Numbered from the stretch's first letter, positions 51,209 through 59,537 are shown. The stretch: 64,000 bases of DNA from Marinobacterium marinum (GCF_013868415.1 NZ_JACEMT010000050.1:49023-113022), one strand, 5' to 3'. Notes: generated by a model not told the origin, from the sequence alone. A program made the numbers and translations.

Positions 51209-52366
51209 ATGAACGCTATCCGTTTTGACCAACTGATCGATCGCCGCGCCACATCCAGTGAAAAATGGGAAAAATATGCCGACCGCGAGATTCTCCCCAT
51301 GTGGGTCGCGGATACCGATTTCATGGCGCCCCAACCCGTGATCGAAGCACTGCATCAACGTATCGATCACGGCGTCTTCGGCTACACCTGTACGCCCCCC
51401 GAACTGAACCGGCTGGTCATCGAGCGCATGCAGGCACTATATGACTGGCCGATCGAGGTAAACGATCTGGTCTGGCTACCTGGCCTGGTGTGCGGGTTAA
51501 ATCTGGCCTGCCGCAGCGTCGGCGACAACAACTCCGCCGTAATCACCCCGGCACCGGTATATCCGCCATTCATGTCCGCGCCGCGCCTGTCCGAGCGCAC
51601 CCTGATCAAGGTACCGCTCACTCGCAACCAAAACAACCGCACCCTGCTCGACCTTGCAGCACTGGAAGCCGCCATTACACCCGATACGCGACTGCTGCTG
51701 TTCTGCAACCCCCACAACCCCGGCGGTACCCTGTACCGTCGCGAAGAACTTGAAGCGCTGGCCGATATTGTGGTCAGACATGACCTGATCATCTGCTCGG
51801 ACGAAATCCATTGCGACCTGATCCTCGAACCCGGTCTGGTCCACACCCCGATCGCCTCGCTGAGCGAAGCCATCGCAGCACGCACCATTACCCTGATGGC
51901 GCCCAGCAAAACCTATAACATTGCCGGTCTCGGCTGCTCTTTCGCCATTATTCAAAACCCGGAACTGCGGCAGCGTTTTCAGCGCGTCCGCAAGGGCATC
52001 GTTCCCGATGTCAACCTGCTGGGCTATACCGCCGCCCTCGCCGCCTACCGCGACGGCAATGAATGGAATCGCAGTCAGCTCGATTACCTGCGCGCCAATC
52101 GCGATTATCTGGTAGCCGCCATCAACGCCATCCCCGGCCTGAAGCTGGACCCGATCGAAGCAACCTATCTGGCCTGGATTGACGTTTCCGGTGCCTGCCT
52201 GAACAATCCACCGCTCTTTTTCGAACAGGCCGGGGTCGGCATGTCGCCAGGCCGTGATTTTGGTGATGACCGCTTCATGCGATTGAACTTTGGTTGCCCC
52301 AGAGCCCTGCTGGAGCAGGCGGTTGAGCGGATCAGAAGAGCTATCTTGACCGAGTTGCCGGCCTGA
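51209..52366 (+). CDS. MalY/PatB-family PLP-dependent cystathionine beta-lyase
   Basis: A 385-residue fold-type I aminotransferase-like enzyme. ILPMWVADTDFMAPQPVIEA is the MalY/PatB N-terminal hallmark. ICSDEIHCDLIL and MAPSKTYNIAGLGCSFAI (PLP-binding Lys) follow. Members cleave C-S bonds of cystathionine or cysteine conjugates to give thiols, pyruvate and ammonia. It is divergent from leuA and monocistronic. Confidence 0.9.
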   Translation: MNAIRFDQLIDRRATSSEKWEKYADREILPMWVADTDFMAPQPVIEALHQRIDHGVFGYTCTPPELNRLVIERMQALYDWPIEVNDLVWLPGLVCGLNLACRSVGDNNSAVITPAPVYPPFMSAPRLSERTLIKVPLTRNQNNRTLLDLAALEAAITPDTRLLLFCNPHNPGGTLYRREELEALADIVVRHDLIICSDEIHCDLILEPGLVHTPIASLSEAIAARTITLMAPSKTYNIAGLGCSFAIIQNPELRQRFQRVRKGIVPDVNLLGYTAALAAYRDGNEWNRSQLDYLRANRDYLVAAINAIPGLKLDPIEATYLAWIDVSGACLNNPPLFFEQAGVGMSPGRDFGDDRFMRLNFGCPRALLEQAVERIRRAILTELPA

Positions 52367-52400
52367 TCATCTTCGACCTGAGCGGCTGCAAACGACAACA

Positions 52401-52417
52401 GGGGCCATACCGGCCCC
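52401..52417. terminator. Hairpin between convergent genes
   Basis: GGGGCC (52401-52406) and GGCCCC (52412-52417) form a 6-bp stem with a 5-base loop, extendable by G-C pairs. No clear T-run follows on either strand, so termination is plausible but weak. Confidence 0.4.
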
Positions 52418-52482
52418 CGTAGCGAAAAATGCGCCCGTTCATAAACCTGCTCAGGCGGCAACCGGATCCGATGCCGGAGCAG

Positions 52483-53109
52483 TCACAGCACCTTTTTCAA
52501 GGTCGCGCTGTCCGTATGTGGAAAGGCCTGACCGTAGATATTCAACTGCGTATTTTGCGAATAGGTCAGCGTATTCTCGCCAATATCCATGGTCATGGAG
52601 AATGACTCGGTCGTCGCATTCTCGGTCATGAACGACGATTCGGCCACTCCTCGCGGCGCAGACGTCAGGGTCATTTTCGCGGCAGCCTCACCCTCGGCAA
52701 CCACACAAGCCGCTCTAGGGATGCAGAACGTGTTGTATACCATCTGATTTTCCTTGTCGTAGATCAGATAGCCACGCTGATCGTGGAACTTCACATCATC
52801 CTTTTCGCGAAAGACCTCCTGCTTGTAATACACCGCCACCAGATTCTGGCTGCTGGCATTCACCGCATCGGCAACCGCTTCAAACGTCCTGATTTCATAA
52901 AAGGGTTCAACCGCCGAGACTCCCTTGCCAACGGCAGACCCTTCCTTGCCGGGAGCGACATCCACGCCAGATGCTTCAGTTTTCCAGGTGCCTATTAACG
53001 GCTCCAACGGTCCAAGATCCATCTCCGCAGCCACAGCGTGATTCGCGACCGGCCATAACAGGGAAAGAGAAGCGGCAACACATGCAAATATACGGTCCGT
53101 TTTTTTCAT
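52483..53109 (-). CDS. Exported protein with FABP/nitrobindin-like beta-barrel pattern
   Basis: A 208-residue secreted protein; the signal peptide ends near NHAVAA (about residue 27). The mature part opens LGPLEPLIGTWKTEASG, the lipocalin/FABP-like first strand seen in heme-binding beta-barrel (nitrobindin-type) domains, and continues as alternating beta segments to the end. Two Cys (CIPRAACVV) could form a small disulfide loop. No enzyme motif was recognised. It diverges from the LuxR-type gene across a region with two related inverted repeats. Confidence 0.6.
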   Translation of the reverse strand: MKKTDRIFACVAASLSLLWPVANHAVAAEMDLGPLEPLIGTWKTEASGVDVAPGKEGSAVGKGVSAVEPFYEIRTFEAVADAVNASSQNLVAVYYKQEVFREKDDVKFHDQRGYLIYDKENQMVYNTFCIPRAACVVAEGEAAAKMTLTSAPRGVAESSFMTENATTESFSMTMDIGENTLTYSQNTQLNIYGQAFPHTDSATLKKVL

Positions 53110-53222
53110 TGATCATCCACCACTGTTCACACTTTAAGGCTGATTAAACAAGTCCCCCGAGGCATCACGCCTGACGATCGGGAAAGTCTGGAGGATGCTA
53201 GAGCGCACGGCAGAAGGAGACT

Positions 53223-53286
53223 ATGGGAGCCTTGTCCCATGATCCCGAAAATGAACTTTTAAGGGGCCTCTGGGTCGCATGACCCA
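53223..53286. promoter_or_regulatory. Two related inverted repeats in a divergent promoter region
   Basis: Repeat 1 is ATGGGA (53223-53228), 6-base gap, TCCCAT (53235-53240). Repeat 2 is TGGGTC (53271-53276), GCAT, GACCCA (53281-53286). In opposite orientations both read CTATGGG at the left arm. They lie 32 bases apart between the secreted beta-barrel gene and the LuxR-type gene and could be binding sites of a dimeric regulator. Confidence 0.45.
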
Positions 53287-53325
53287 TAGCCATATCAGGA
53301 CTGAACCGGGGCAAGGTACGGAAAC

Positions 53326-53850
53326 ATGATCAACGACAGGAAGTTTATCCTTTGGGTCAGAACATTCTTTATTCTGATAATTGTCACCAGCATTTCCGAC
53401 GTTTTTTTTGATATCAAACAGGGGGCCAGCCACCTTCATGTGCTGCTGGAATGCCTGATCGGAATATTGGCTCTGGCCATGCTGCTGGCCCTGTTTATCA
53501 ATACCCGTATGCAGGCACGGCACAATACCGAGCTGCGGCATGAGTTGACGGACGTAATGGACCGATCGGCCAAGGCGTCACTGAAACTGGCGGTTGCCAA
53601 ACGCACCTTTGGGGAAGAAATCTGGAAACAGTTTGCGGACTGGGCCTTCACCGACAGCGAAGCAGAAGTGGCCTTTTTTACTCTGAAAGGGTTTAACGCG
53701 AAAGAAATTGCCGGACTGCGCAACGCATCCGAGAAAACCGTGCGCAACCAGCTCACCAGCGTCTACCGGAAATCCGGTACAACCGGGAAGCCGGATTTTA
53801 TTGCCTGGTTCATGGAAGGACTCATTTCGCCTGAAAAGCCGGAAACCTGA
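53326..53850 (+). CDS. Membrane-anchored LuxR-type transcription regulator
   Basis: A 174-residue protein with two predicted N-terminal membrane helices (about 8-28 and 38-60), a coiled linker and a C-terminal LuxR-type helix-turn-helix (about 107-160): FTDSEAEVAFFTLKGFNAKE then SEKTVRNQLTSVYRKSG. No receiver or ligand-binding domain is present. A membrane-bound DNA-binding protein of this size probably senses through its membrane part or a partner. The two inverted repeats in front are candidate target sites. Confidence 0.75.
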   Translation: MINDRKFILWVRTFFILIIVTSISDVFFDIKQGASHLHVLLECLIGILALAMLLALFINTRMQARHNTELRHELTDVMDRSAKASLKLAVAKRTFGEEIWKQFADWAFTDSEAEVAFFTLKGFNAKEIAGLRNASEKTVRNQLTSVYRKSGTTGKPDFIAWFMEGLISPEKPET

Positions 53851-53877
53851 CGCCCCCGGTCACGAGAACCGGGGGCG
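53851..53877. terminator. Terminator-like hairpin between convergent LuxR-type and porin genes
   Basis: A perfect 10-bp stem, CGCCCCCGGT (53851-53860) with ACCGGGGGCG (53868-53877), and a 7-base loop. It sits between two convergent stop codons. T-tracts are short (GTGTTTC on the plus side). Confidence 0.65.
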
Positions 53878-53895
53878 GTGTTTCAGCTCCGCAAC

Positions 53896-55104
53896 TTAGA
53901 GCAGGTTGGTGTTGTATTCCGCGATCAGGCGAACATCATTGATACGCGGCACAACGGCATCATCGCCATTGGCATGCGCCACCCGCAGCCGCAGGTCCAG
54001 CCCCTTGGCGGCCCCGCTCTGCAGGGTGTACTTGGCATCAAAATTGGTTTCGCGCCGCTCGCCATCATCTTCACCCAGGTAATCGATATCCCAGGACTCC
54101 GTATGACGTGCCATCAGGTGCAGTCCGGGCACGGATGGCACGTCATAGTCGACACGTACCTGCAGGGATTGCTCATCCTTCGCATTGAAGTCCAGCAACT
54201 GGACCGCTCCCCAGGTAAAGAACTGGGTGTTGTCGGCCCCGCCCCACTGCTGGTCATAGCCATCACTGCCGCCTATCGCCTGATAGGCCAGCGTATACGC
54301 CCAATTGCCCGTGGACAGACGCCCCGTCAAACCGGTCAGATGGCTGTCATAATCGGGGTTGGCATACAGATTGCCATCCGCTTCACCCCTCATGTGCGTC
54401 ACGTCCAACATCAGATCCTGTCCGGCCAGCTGAGTCGAGTAATTGGCATTCAGGTACCATTGCTCCTGATAGTCATCAGCTACCGCATACTGCAGCTGAG
54501 TGCTCAGCCCGTTATCAAACGCATAGGTTGCCCCCAATGACTTGATGTCATAGGTTTGGCCCTTGGCCCGGTATTTTTCGAACTTCTCGCTGTTATTCAT
54601 GGACGCACGGTCGGAATAAATCGCATACAGCTTGCCACTGCCCAGCGTCGCTTCGGCATAGGCGCCCTGAGTGCTGGGCGCGGAAATACGCGAAGTAATA
54701 TCGTTCAACAGCGGCGTCATCAGGATCATGCGACCTATTTTCAATTCCGCCTGTTCGATTGGACGCAGCTTCAGGTAGGCCTGCTCAAGCTTGGTGTAGC
54801 CATCCCCTTCCGGAGTCAGGACATCGGACGAATTGAGCGTTTTGTCCCCCACCAGCTTGGCGACGTGAACCGCCGAAACATCGACCCCAATCATGTCATT
54901 CCAGTAGGGCGACAGCACTTCCAGACGGAACGCCTGCCCCCCCGCGATGGTGTCGGGAATCCCGGCATCGAAGTCACGGTTCATATAGAAGGTACGCAAC
55001 CCCAGATTGATCTGCAGCTCGTTATCGGAATTCGCTGCCGTGACGGGTGTGGCCGAAAGGGCACTTGCGGCTGCAACAGCCAGCGCCAGTGTTTTTATTT
55101 TCAT
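53896..55104 (-). CDS. OprD-family outer membrane porin
   Basis: A 402-residue exported beta-barrel, start at 55104 (MKIKTLALAVAAASALSATP), signal peptide ending near PVTAA. The opening ELQINLGLRTFYMNRDF, EQAYLKLRPIEQAELKIGRM and the closing INDVRLIAEYNTNLL fit OprD porins, which take up small acids, amino acids or peptides. The substrate is unknown. It lacks a terminal aromatic residue (ends NLL), unlike most porins. Confidence 0.82.
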   Translation of the reverse strand: MKIKTLALAVAAASALSATPVTAANSDNELQINLGLRTFYMNRDFDAGIPDTIAGGQAFRLEVLSPYWNDMIGVDVSAVHVAKLVGDKTLNSSDVLTPEGDGYTKLEQAYLKLRPIEQAELKIGRMILMTPLLNDITSRISAPSTQGAYAEATLGSGKLYAIYSDRASMNNSEKFEKYRAKGQTYDIKSLGATYAFDNGLSTQLQYAVADDYQEQWYLNANYSTQLAGQDLMLDVTHMRGEADGNLYANPDYDSHLTGLTGRLSTGNWAYTLAYQAIGGSDGYDQQWGGADNTQFFTWGAVQLLDFNAKDEQSLQVRVDYDVPSVPGLHLMARHTESWDIDYLGEDDGERRETNFDAKYTLQSGAAKGLDLRLRVAHANGDDAVVPRINDVRLIAEYNTNLL

Positions 55105-55776
55105 AAACGCTCCTGTTTCCCCCATACAAGATGAATGGTTATGGATACAGGCACAGCTCCCTCGATGGGGAAACGGGTACCGAAGAAGTCATGCCGCATT
55201 GTGTTACCGGGTGCTTGTCACGCCGTTATGCCGGCACTATCTGCCGGGCCAAGCATGACCGCCTTGAACAGCGCCACCGATGAGCCGCATGGGCAGCAAG
55301 ACACATCCCGAGTCGGGATGGGGCACAGGAGGGGAAATGGGGAGACAACGCTCGCTTGCGATTCATGCTGTACCTCGGCATCACTTGTTCTTGTTATAGC
55401 GGTCCAGATGTATTCACTACGCAACAATAAATGGAACAGAAAGCAGTCTACCCCGCTCTCAATGAAAGGTGCTTCGAATTTTTCAGTTCAAACGCGTACT
55501 ATTTGAAATAAAATTTCACAAAACTGAATTTAACGAAATAATAATTCAAATTCTCCTGAACCATAGTGACACTGTAAACGGTCCGGCGACAGACGGAGCG
55601 CAGGCGAATAACCACCCGCAGTAGCACAACCCTCGAAATCTGAGGCCCTCTGGCTTTCTCGTTGCGGCTCCCTGTCTTCTGTCAAATGGCAACACTTACT
55701 CACGCCAAACCATTAAAAAACCGTCACTGTATGATGACCAATTTTGAATTTTGTTTAATTAATCGCAACTCTCTGT
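55105..55776. other. Gene-free region upstream of porin and riboswitch
   Basis: No convincing gene. Open frames here lack ribosome sites and family-like composition. The stretch 55485-55560 and 55735-55765 is unusually A+T rich compared with the rest of the window and should hold the porin promoter (minus strand) and the riboswitch promoter (plus strand). Confidence 0.6.
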
Positions 55777-55806
55777 TTGGCATGGGCGCGGGAATGTTGC
55801 TAAGAT
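55777..55806 (+). promoter_or_regulatory. Candidate sigma-70 promoter of the riboswitch transcript
   Basis: -35 TTGGCA (55777-55782, 5 of 6 consensus bases), an 18-base spacer ending in TGC (extended -10), and -10 TAAGAT (55801-55806, 4 of 6). Transcription would start near 55813, about 43 bases before the aptamer. Confidence 0.5.
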
Positions 55807-55855
55807 GTTCTCGAGCTTGGCCCTGATGTCAGGCTTACCACTTTCCAGCGAAGAG

Positions 55856-55950
55856 TCTCTCTCGAAAAGGCAACAACCGAATGCGACATCCGGTTGACGC
55901 AAAGCTCAGGGCCCATAATGGAAACGGCTGCCGGGTTACCGAAGGAGAGA
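55856..55950 (+). promoter_or_regulatory. Cyclic-di-GMP-I (GEMM-I) riboswitch aptamer
   Basis: The sequence follows the GEMM-I pattern in order. P1 is TCTCTCT (55856-55862) with GGAGAGA (55944-55950). AAAAGGCAAC lies at 55865-55874. The second helix is CAACCG (55874-55879) with CGGTTG (55891-55896), capped by a loop containing GCGA. The conserved linker GACGCAAAGC is at 55896-55905. The third-helix end GGCTGCCGGGTTACCGA is at 55926-55942. These conserved blocks are those of the Vibrio Vc2-type aptamer. A strong terminator follows 27 bases later, and the zinc-protease operon starts 244 bases after the aptamer. Whether c-di-GMP switches it on or off cannot be read with certainty. Confidence 0.85.
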
Positions 55951-55976
55951 TTCGCTCCTGTATCAGCCGATGCAGG

Positions 55977-56022
55977 TATCTGCGTAGCGGTGCTCATCTG
56001 CACCCTGCGCAGATATTTTTTT
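55977..56022 (+). terminator. Riboswitch-linked intrinsic terminator
   Basis: A nearly continuous 16-bp stem: 55977-55993 pairs with 56000-56015 around a 6-base loop, with only C55988 bulged, then T7 (56016-56022). TGCAGG at 55971-55976 can instead pair with CCTGC at 56004-56008, which would break the stem, so an antiterminator is available. It lies between the aptamer and the first gene. Confidence 0.85.
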
Positions 56023-56193
56023 GATCCAGCCCCGGTAATTTTCCCTTCGCCACCTCCACGCAGACCGGCCTCAGCCGCTATAATACCCGCCTGTTTCATC
56101 ATCTGTTCAGCCGATAAACGGCAACATCCACACATGATCAATTCCCTCCCGTGGACGCAACCATGCCGGGATTCTGCGCTATGGAGACTTGTA

Positions 56194-56994
56194 ATGCATA
56201 AACGCTCCCTCAAGCGGCTTCGCCCGTTCCTCGTACTGGTGCTGGCAGGCCTCAGCACAGCCTGCAGTCATGATCGCTACCTGTTTCTTGAACGTGCTGA
56301 ACTCGATCAACTGAACCAACAACTGCATCAGCAGCAGAGCCGACTGGATACTCTGACTGCCGTCAATCAACAGCAGTTTGACTCCCTGAGCCAGGCCCAG
56401 CACTTCCAGCGCCAGGAACTGCGTAATGCACTCCAGGAGCAAAGCCGGAAACTGGACAAGCTGGAACCCGCGCGTAACCGCATTCTGCAGACCACCGCCA
56501 TCCAGAGTCCGCCGGACATCTCGGGCCGTTATCAGGGCAAACTGGTGGTGGGTGAAGTCGAAAAACTCCACCTTGCCGTGCCCGGCCTGACCTTGGAAGC
56601 CCGCATCGACAGCGGTGCTACCACCTCTTCCATCCACGCCAGCAATATCCAGCGCTTTGAACGCGATGGCGAAAACTGGGTGCGTTTTGAGCTCAAGGAC
56701 CCACAATCCGGTGACAATGTCACGGTCGAGCGAGAGTTATCGCGTAATGCCAAAATCATCCAGGCCAATACGGAAGATGCTGAACGCCGCCCCGTAGTAG
56801 AGCTCCCCTTTATCATTGGCGACCATCGCCAAAGTGCCGAGTTTACACTCAGCGATCGCAGCCACCTGACCTATCCTGTACTGATCGGCCGCAATATTCT
56901 GCGCGATGTCATGCTGATCGACGTGGGCCGGGAATACGTTACCACACTGCCCGATACCCTGACCCGGCCTGAGGCTACAGGAGAAAAACCTTGA
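56194..56994 (+). CDS. Retropepsin-like ATP-dependent zinc protease family (PF05618), lipoprotein
   Basis: The start ATG at 56194 has GGAG 7 bases upstream; the frame is open further up, but that part crosses the riboswitch and terminator. The 266-residue product has a lipobox LSTAC (Cys24), a coiled coil (about 35-95, rich in Gln) and a PF05618 domain (about 115-255) with the aspartic-protease-like motif DSGATTSSIHASN. RimB of Pseudomonas is a cytosolic relative acting on RimK-modified protein. Here the protein would face the periplasm. It overlaps the next gene by 4 bases. Confidence 0.82.
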   Translation: MHKRSLKRLRPFLVLVLAGLSTACSHDRYLFLERAELDQLNQQLHQQQSRLDTLTAVNQQQFDSLSQAQHFQRQELRNALQEQSRKLDKLEPARNRILQTTAIQSPPDISGRYQGKLVVGEVEKLHLAVPGLTLEARIDSGATTSSIHASNIQRFERDGENWVRFELKDPQSGDNVTVERELSRNAKIIQANTEDAERRPVVELPFIIGDHRQSAEFTLSDRSHLTYPVLIGRNILRDVMLIDVGREYVTTLPDTLTRPEATGEKP

Positions 56995-58511
56995 CCCAGC
57001 ATTCCAAAACTCCGTTTTACCTGGCCACTCTGCTGCTGATTGCGGCTGGCCTGCTGCTGGCCGTTTTGCGTCATGTCCAGATGGGCGTCCCCTGGCTGCC
57101 GGGCGAGCAGCAGCCCGTCTGGCTGGTGGAAGCCCGTATCGACTTTCAAGCCTGGGGGGACCCGGTCAGTGTCAATCTGAATATCCCCGATCAGCCACCC
57201 GGTTTTTATACCCTGACCGAACAGGCGGCTTCGCCCGGCTATGGGTATGCCATTACCGAACACCAGGGTAACCGCCGTGCCGAATGGAGCATCCGTGAAG
57301 CGTCCGGCCCGCAAACCCTGTATTTCAAAACACGTCTGATCCCCGATCAGTATGCCAGTGAGCCCCTGTTGGCTCCGGGTCCCGTCAAACCGGCCGAGGT
57401 TTTTCTGGAAGAGCCCGATGCCACTGCCGCACAGGCGCTGCTGGAACAGGCCAAGGCACGTTCCAGTGATGCCAGCAGTCTGACCCGAGAACTGATTGCA
57501 CTGCTGAACAGCTCCACACCCGATCAGAACACACGCCTGTTACTCGGCAATGCCGCCCCGGCCACGACCCTGTATCAGCTCCTCAATTTTGCCGGCATTC
57601 CGGCACGCATTGCCGACGGCCTCCAGCTGGAAGATGCGCGTCGTCAGCAAAGCCTGCAGCCCTGGCTCCAGATTTATGACGGTGATCGCTGGCTGACATT
57701 CAACCCGCGTACCGGCACTCAGGGCGTTCCAGCCGATGTACTCCTGTGGCGACAGGCTGTGGGCTCCTTACTGGATGTCACCGGTGGCAGCAACTCTGTC
57801 GTACGCTTTTCCATGCTGCGTCAAACGGTTCCGGCATTGCAGATCGTCCGTGCCGAAGCCAATGAACGTGCCTTTGGCGCACTCAGCCTCTACCAGCTGC
57901 CCGTTGAGCAGCAGGGCATGTTCCGCATGCTGCTGCTGCTGCCCTTCGGTGCATTGGTCGTCTGTCTGATGCGCATTCTGGTCGGTATCAAGACATCAGG
58001 CACCTTTATGCCAGTCCTGATTGCCGTGGCCTTCGTACAAACCTCGCTGTTGCCCGGACTCGCGGCCTTCATCAGCGTTGTCACTCTGGGACTGCTGATG
58101 CGCGGTTACCTCTCCAGCCTTAACCTGTTGCTGGTTTCGAGGATCTCGGCCCTGATCATTCTGGTGCTGTTCATTACCGCCGGCATCAGCATTATCGGGT
58201 ACCAGATGGGTTTCAGTACCGGCATGACCGTTACCTTTTTCCCAATGGTCATTCTGGCCTGGACCATTGAACGCATGTCGATCCTGTGGGAAGAAGAAGG
58301 TGCCCATGAAGTGCTGATCCAAGGTGCCGGCAGCCTCACCGTGGCCGTACTCGCCTACCTGGTCATGCGTGCCCCGCTGGCCGAACACATCAGCTTCAAC
58401 TTTCCGGAGTTGCACCTGGTCGTTCTGGGCATCATTCTCCTGCTGGGCCAATACACCGGCTACAAGCTCACCGAGCTGCGCCGCTTTGCCCCCATGAAGA
58501 GGTATCAGTGA
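56991..58511 (+). CDS. Inactive-transglutaminase membrane protein with 7-helix C-domain
   Basis: A 506-residue inner-membrane protein. One N-terminal helix (about 9-26) leads to a periplasmic transglutaminase-like domain (about 30-285; TTLYQLLNFAGIPARIADG shows the fold but with no Cys at the nucleophile position), then about seven helices (about 305-495). It fits families PF14400/PF14402 (inactive transglutaminase, 7TM C-terminal), which always travel with the flanking protease and ATP-grasp genes. Role unknown. It shares 4 bases with the protease gene and 1 base with the ATP-grasp gene. Confidence 0.82.
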   Translation: MTQHSKTPFYLATLLLIAAGLLLAVLRHVQMGVPWLPGEQQPVWLVEARIDFQAWGDPVSVNLNIPDQPPGFYTLTEQAASPGYGYAITEHQGNRRAEWSIREASGPQTLYFKTRLIPDQYASEPLLAPGPVKPAEVFLEEPDATAAQALLEQAKARSSDASSLTRELIALLNSSTPDQNTRLLLGNAAPATTLYQLLNFAGIPARIADGLQLEDARRQQSLQPWLQIYDGDRWLTFNPRTGTQGVPADVLLWRQAVGSLLDVTGGSNSVVRFSMLRQTVPALQIVRAEANERAFGALSLYQLPVEQQGMFRMLLLLPFGALVVCLMRILVGIKTSGTFMPVLIAVAFVQTSLLPGLAAFISVVTLGLLMRGYLSSLNLLLVSRISALIILVLFITAGISIIGYQMGFSTGMTVTFFPMVILAWTIERMSILWEEEGAHEVLIQGAGSLTVAVLAYLVMRAPLAEHISFNFPELHLVVLGIILLLGQYTGYKLTELRRFAPMKRYQ

Positions 58512-59518
58512 TGTTCGACTGGATACGTCCACGCGACTTGAACCAACTGGGCATGCTCAGCATGAACAAGCGCAACATCGACTATATCGCCCGCTACAAC
58601 GACCGCCGCGCTTACCCACTGGTCGACAACAAGTTGAAAACCAAACTGGTCGTCGAGGAGTACGAAGTCGCCAGCCCCAAATTGCTACAGGTTGTCAGCG
58701 AACAACACCAAATCGGTCGTTTTCGGGAAAGGGTCGCCAACCTGGACGGCTTTGCCATCAAGCCCGCCAAGGGCTCAGGCGGCAAAGGCATCCTCGTGAT
58801 CACGGGGCGTGAGGGCGACAGTTTTATCAAGCCGTCGGGCAGCAAGGTCAGCCTGGAGGAGATTGAACGCCACCTGTCCAACATCCTGGCCGGCCTGTAT
58901 TCACTGGGCGGTTCACCGGATGTTGCCGTCATTGAAGACCTGGTACGCTGCGACCCACGGCTGGCCCGCTATTCGCATGAAGGTGTGCCCGACATCCGCA
59001 TCGTGGTCTTCAAAGGCTACCCGGTCATGGCCATGCTGCGACTGGCCACCCATGCCTCGGACGGCAAGGCCAACCTGCATCAGGGAGCCGTGGGCGTCGG
59101 CCTCAACCTGGCCAACGGCCAGGCCCTGAATGCGGTGCAATTCGACCGCCCACTGGAACAGCACCCCGACAATGGCCTTAATCTCGCCGATATCCGTATC
59201 GACAACTGGCACTACCTGCTGAACATGGCCAGCCGCTGCTATGAAGCCACCGGGCTGGGCTATATGGGCGTAGACCTGGTCGTGGATGAACAGTACGGCC
59301 CCCTGCTGCTGGAGCTCAACGCCCGTCCCGGACTGGCCATTCAAATCGCCAACGGCCAAGGACTTCTCCCCAGGCTCAAGGCCGTTGAAGCGCTGAAACG
59401 AGCCCATCTGACCCCGGAAGAGCGCGTACACTGGGCCATGGTGCAGGCTGGTGCCGAGAACATACCCGCTCCACAACGCACCACCCCCGTTCTGGAACCC
59501 GCCTTTCAGGCCTGCTGA
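58511..59518 (+). CDS. ATP-grasp ligase, alpha-L-glutamate-ligase-like (PF14397)
   Basis: A 335-residue cytosolic ATP-grasp protein; ATG at 58511 overlaps the previous stop by 1 base (TGATG). KPAKGSGGKGILVITGREG is the ATP-binding loop, and LLLELNARPGLAIQIANGQG holds the metal-binding Glu-x-Asn. RimK-type relatives add glutamate to a protein or peptide C-terminus. With the protease it suggests a ligation-and-trimming pair around the membrane protein; the substrate is unknown. Confidence 0.85.
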   Translation: MFDWIRPRDLNQLGMLSMNKRNIDYIARYNDRRAYPLVDNKLKTKLVVEEYEVASPKLLQVVSEQHQIGRFRERVANLDGFAIKPAKGSGGKGILVITGREGDSFIKPSGSKVSLEEIERHLSNILAGLYSLGGSPDVAVIEDLVRCDPRLARYSHEGVPDIRIVVFKGYPVMAMLRLATHASDGKANLHQGAVGVGLNLANGQALNAVQFDRPLEQHPDNGLNLADIRIDNWHYLLNMASRCYEATGLGYMGVDLVVDEQYGPLLLELNARPGLAIQIANGQGLLPRLKAVEALKRAHLTPEERVHWAMVQAGAENIPAPQRTTPVLEPAFQAC

Positions 59519-59537
59519 TCTGCGGTCGCTCCAGTCC

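Noticed and set aside
55135..55506. 123-residue open frame upstream of the porin
   Set aside because: No ribosome site, biased composition and no recognisable domain; more likely promoter region.
55777..55800. Sigma-54 promoter (TTGGCA ... TTGC) before the riboswitch
   Set aside because: The GG to GC distance does not fit the required 10-base spacing; a sigma-70 reading with extended -10 fits better.
55894..56193. N-terminal extension of the zinc-protease frame
   Set aside because: It would run through the riboswitch and terminator, and a normal signal peptide with a ribosome site begins at 56194.
55800..56258. 152-residue minus-strand open frame over the riboswitch
   Set aside because: No family features; it covers structured RNA sequence and the start of the protease gene.
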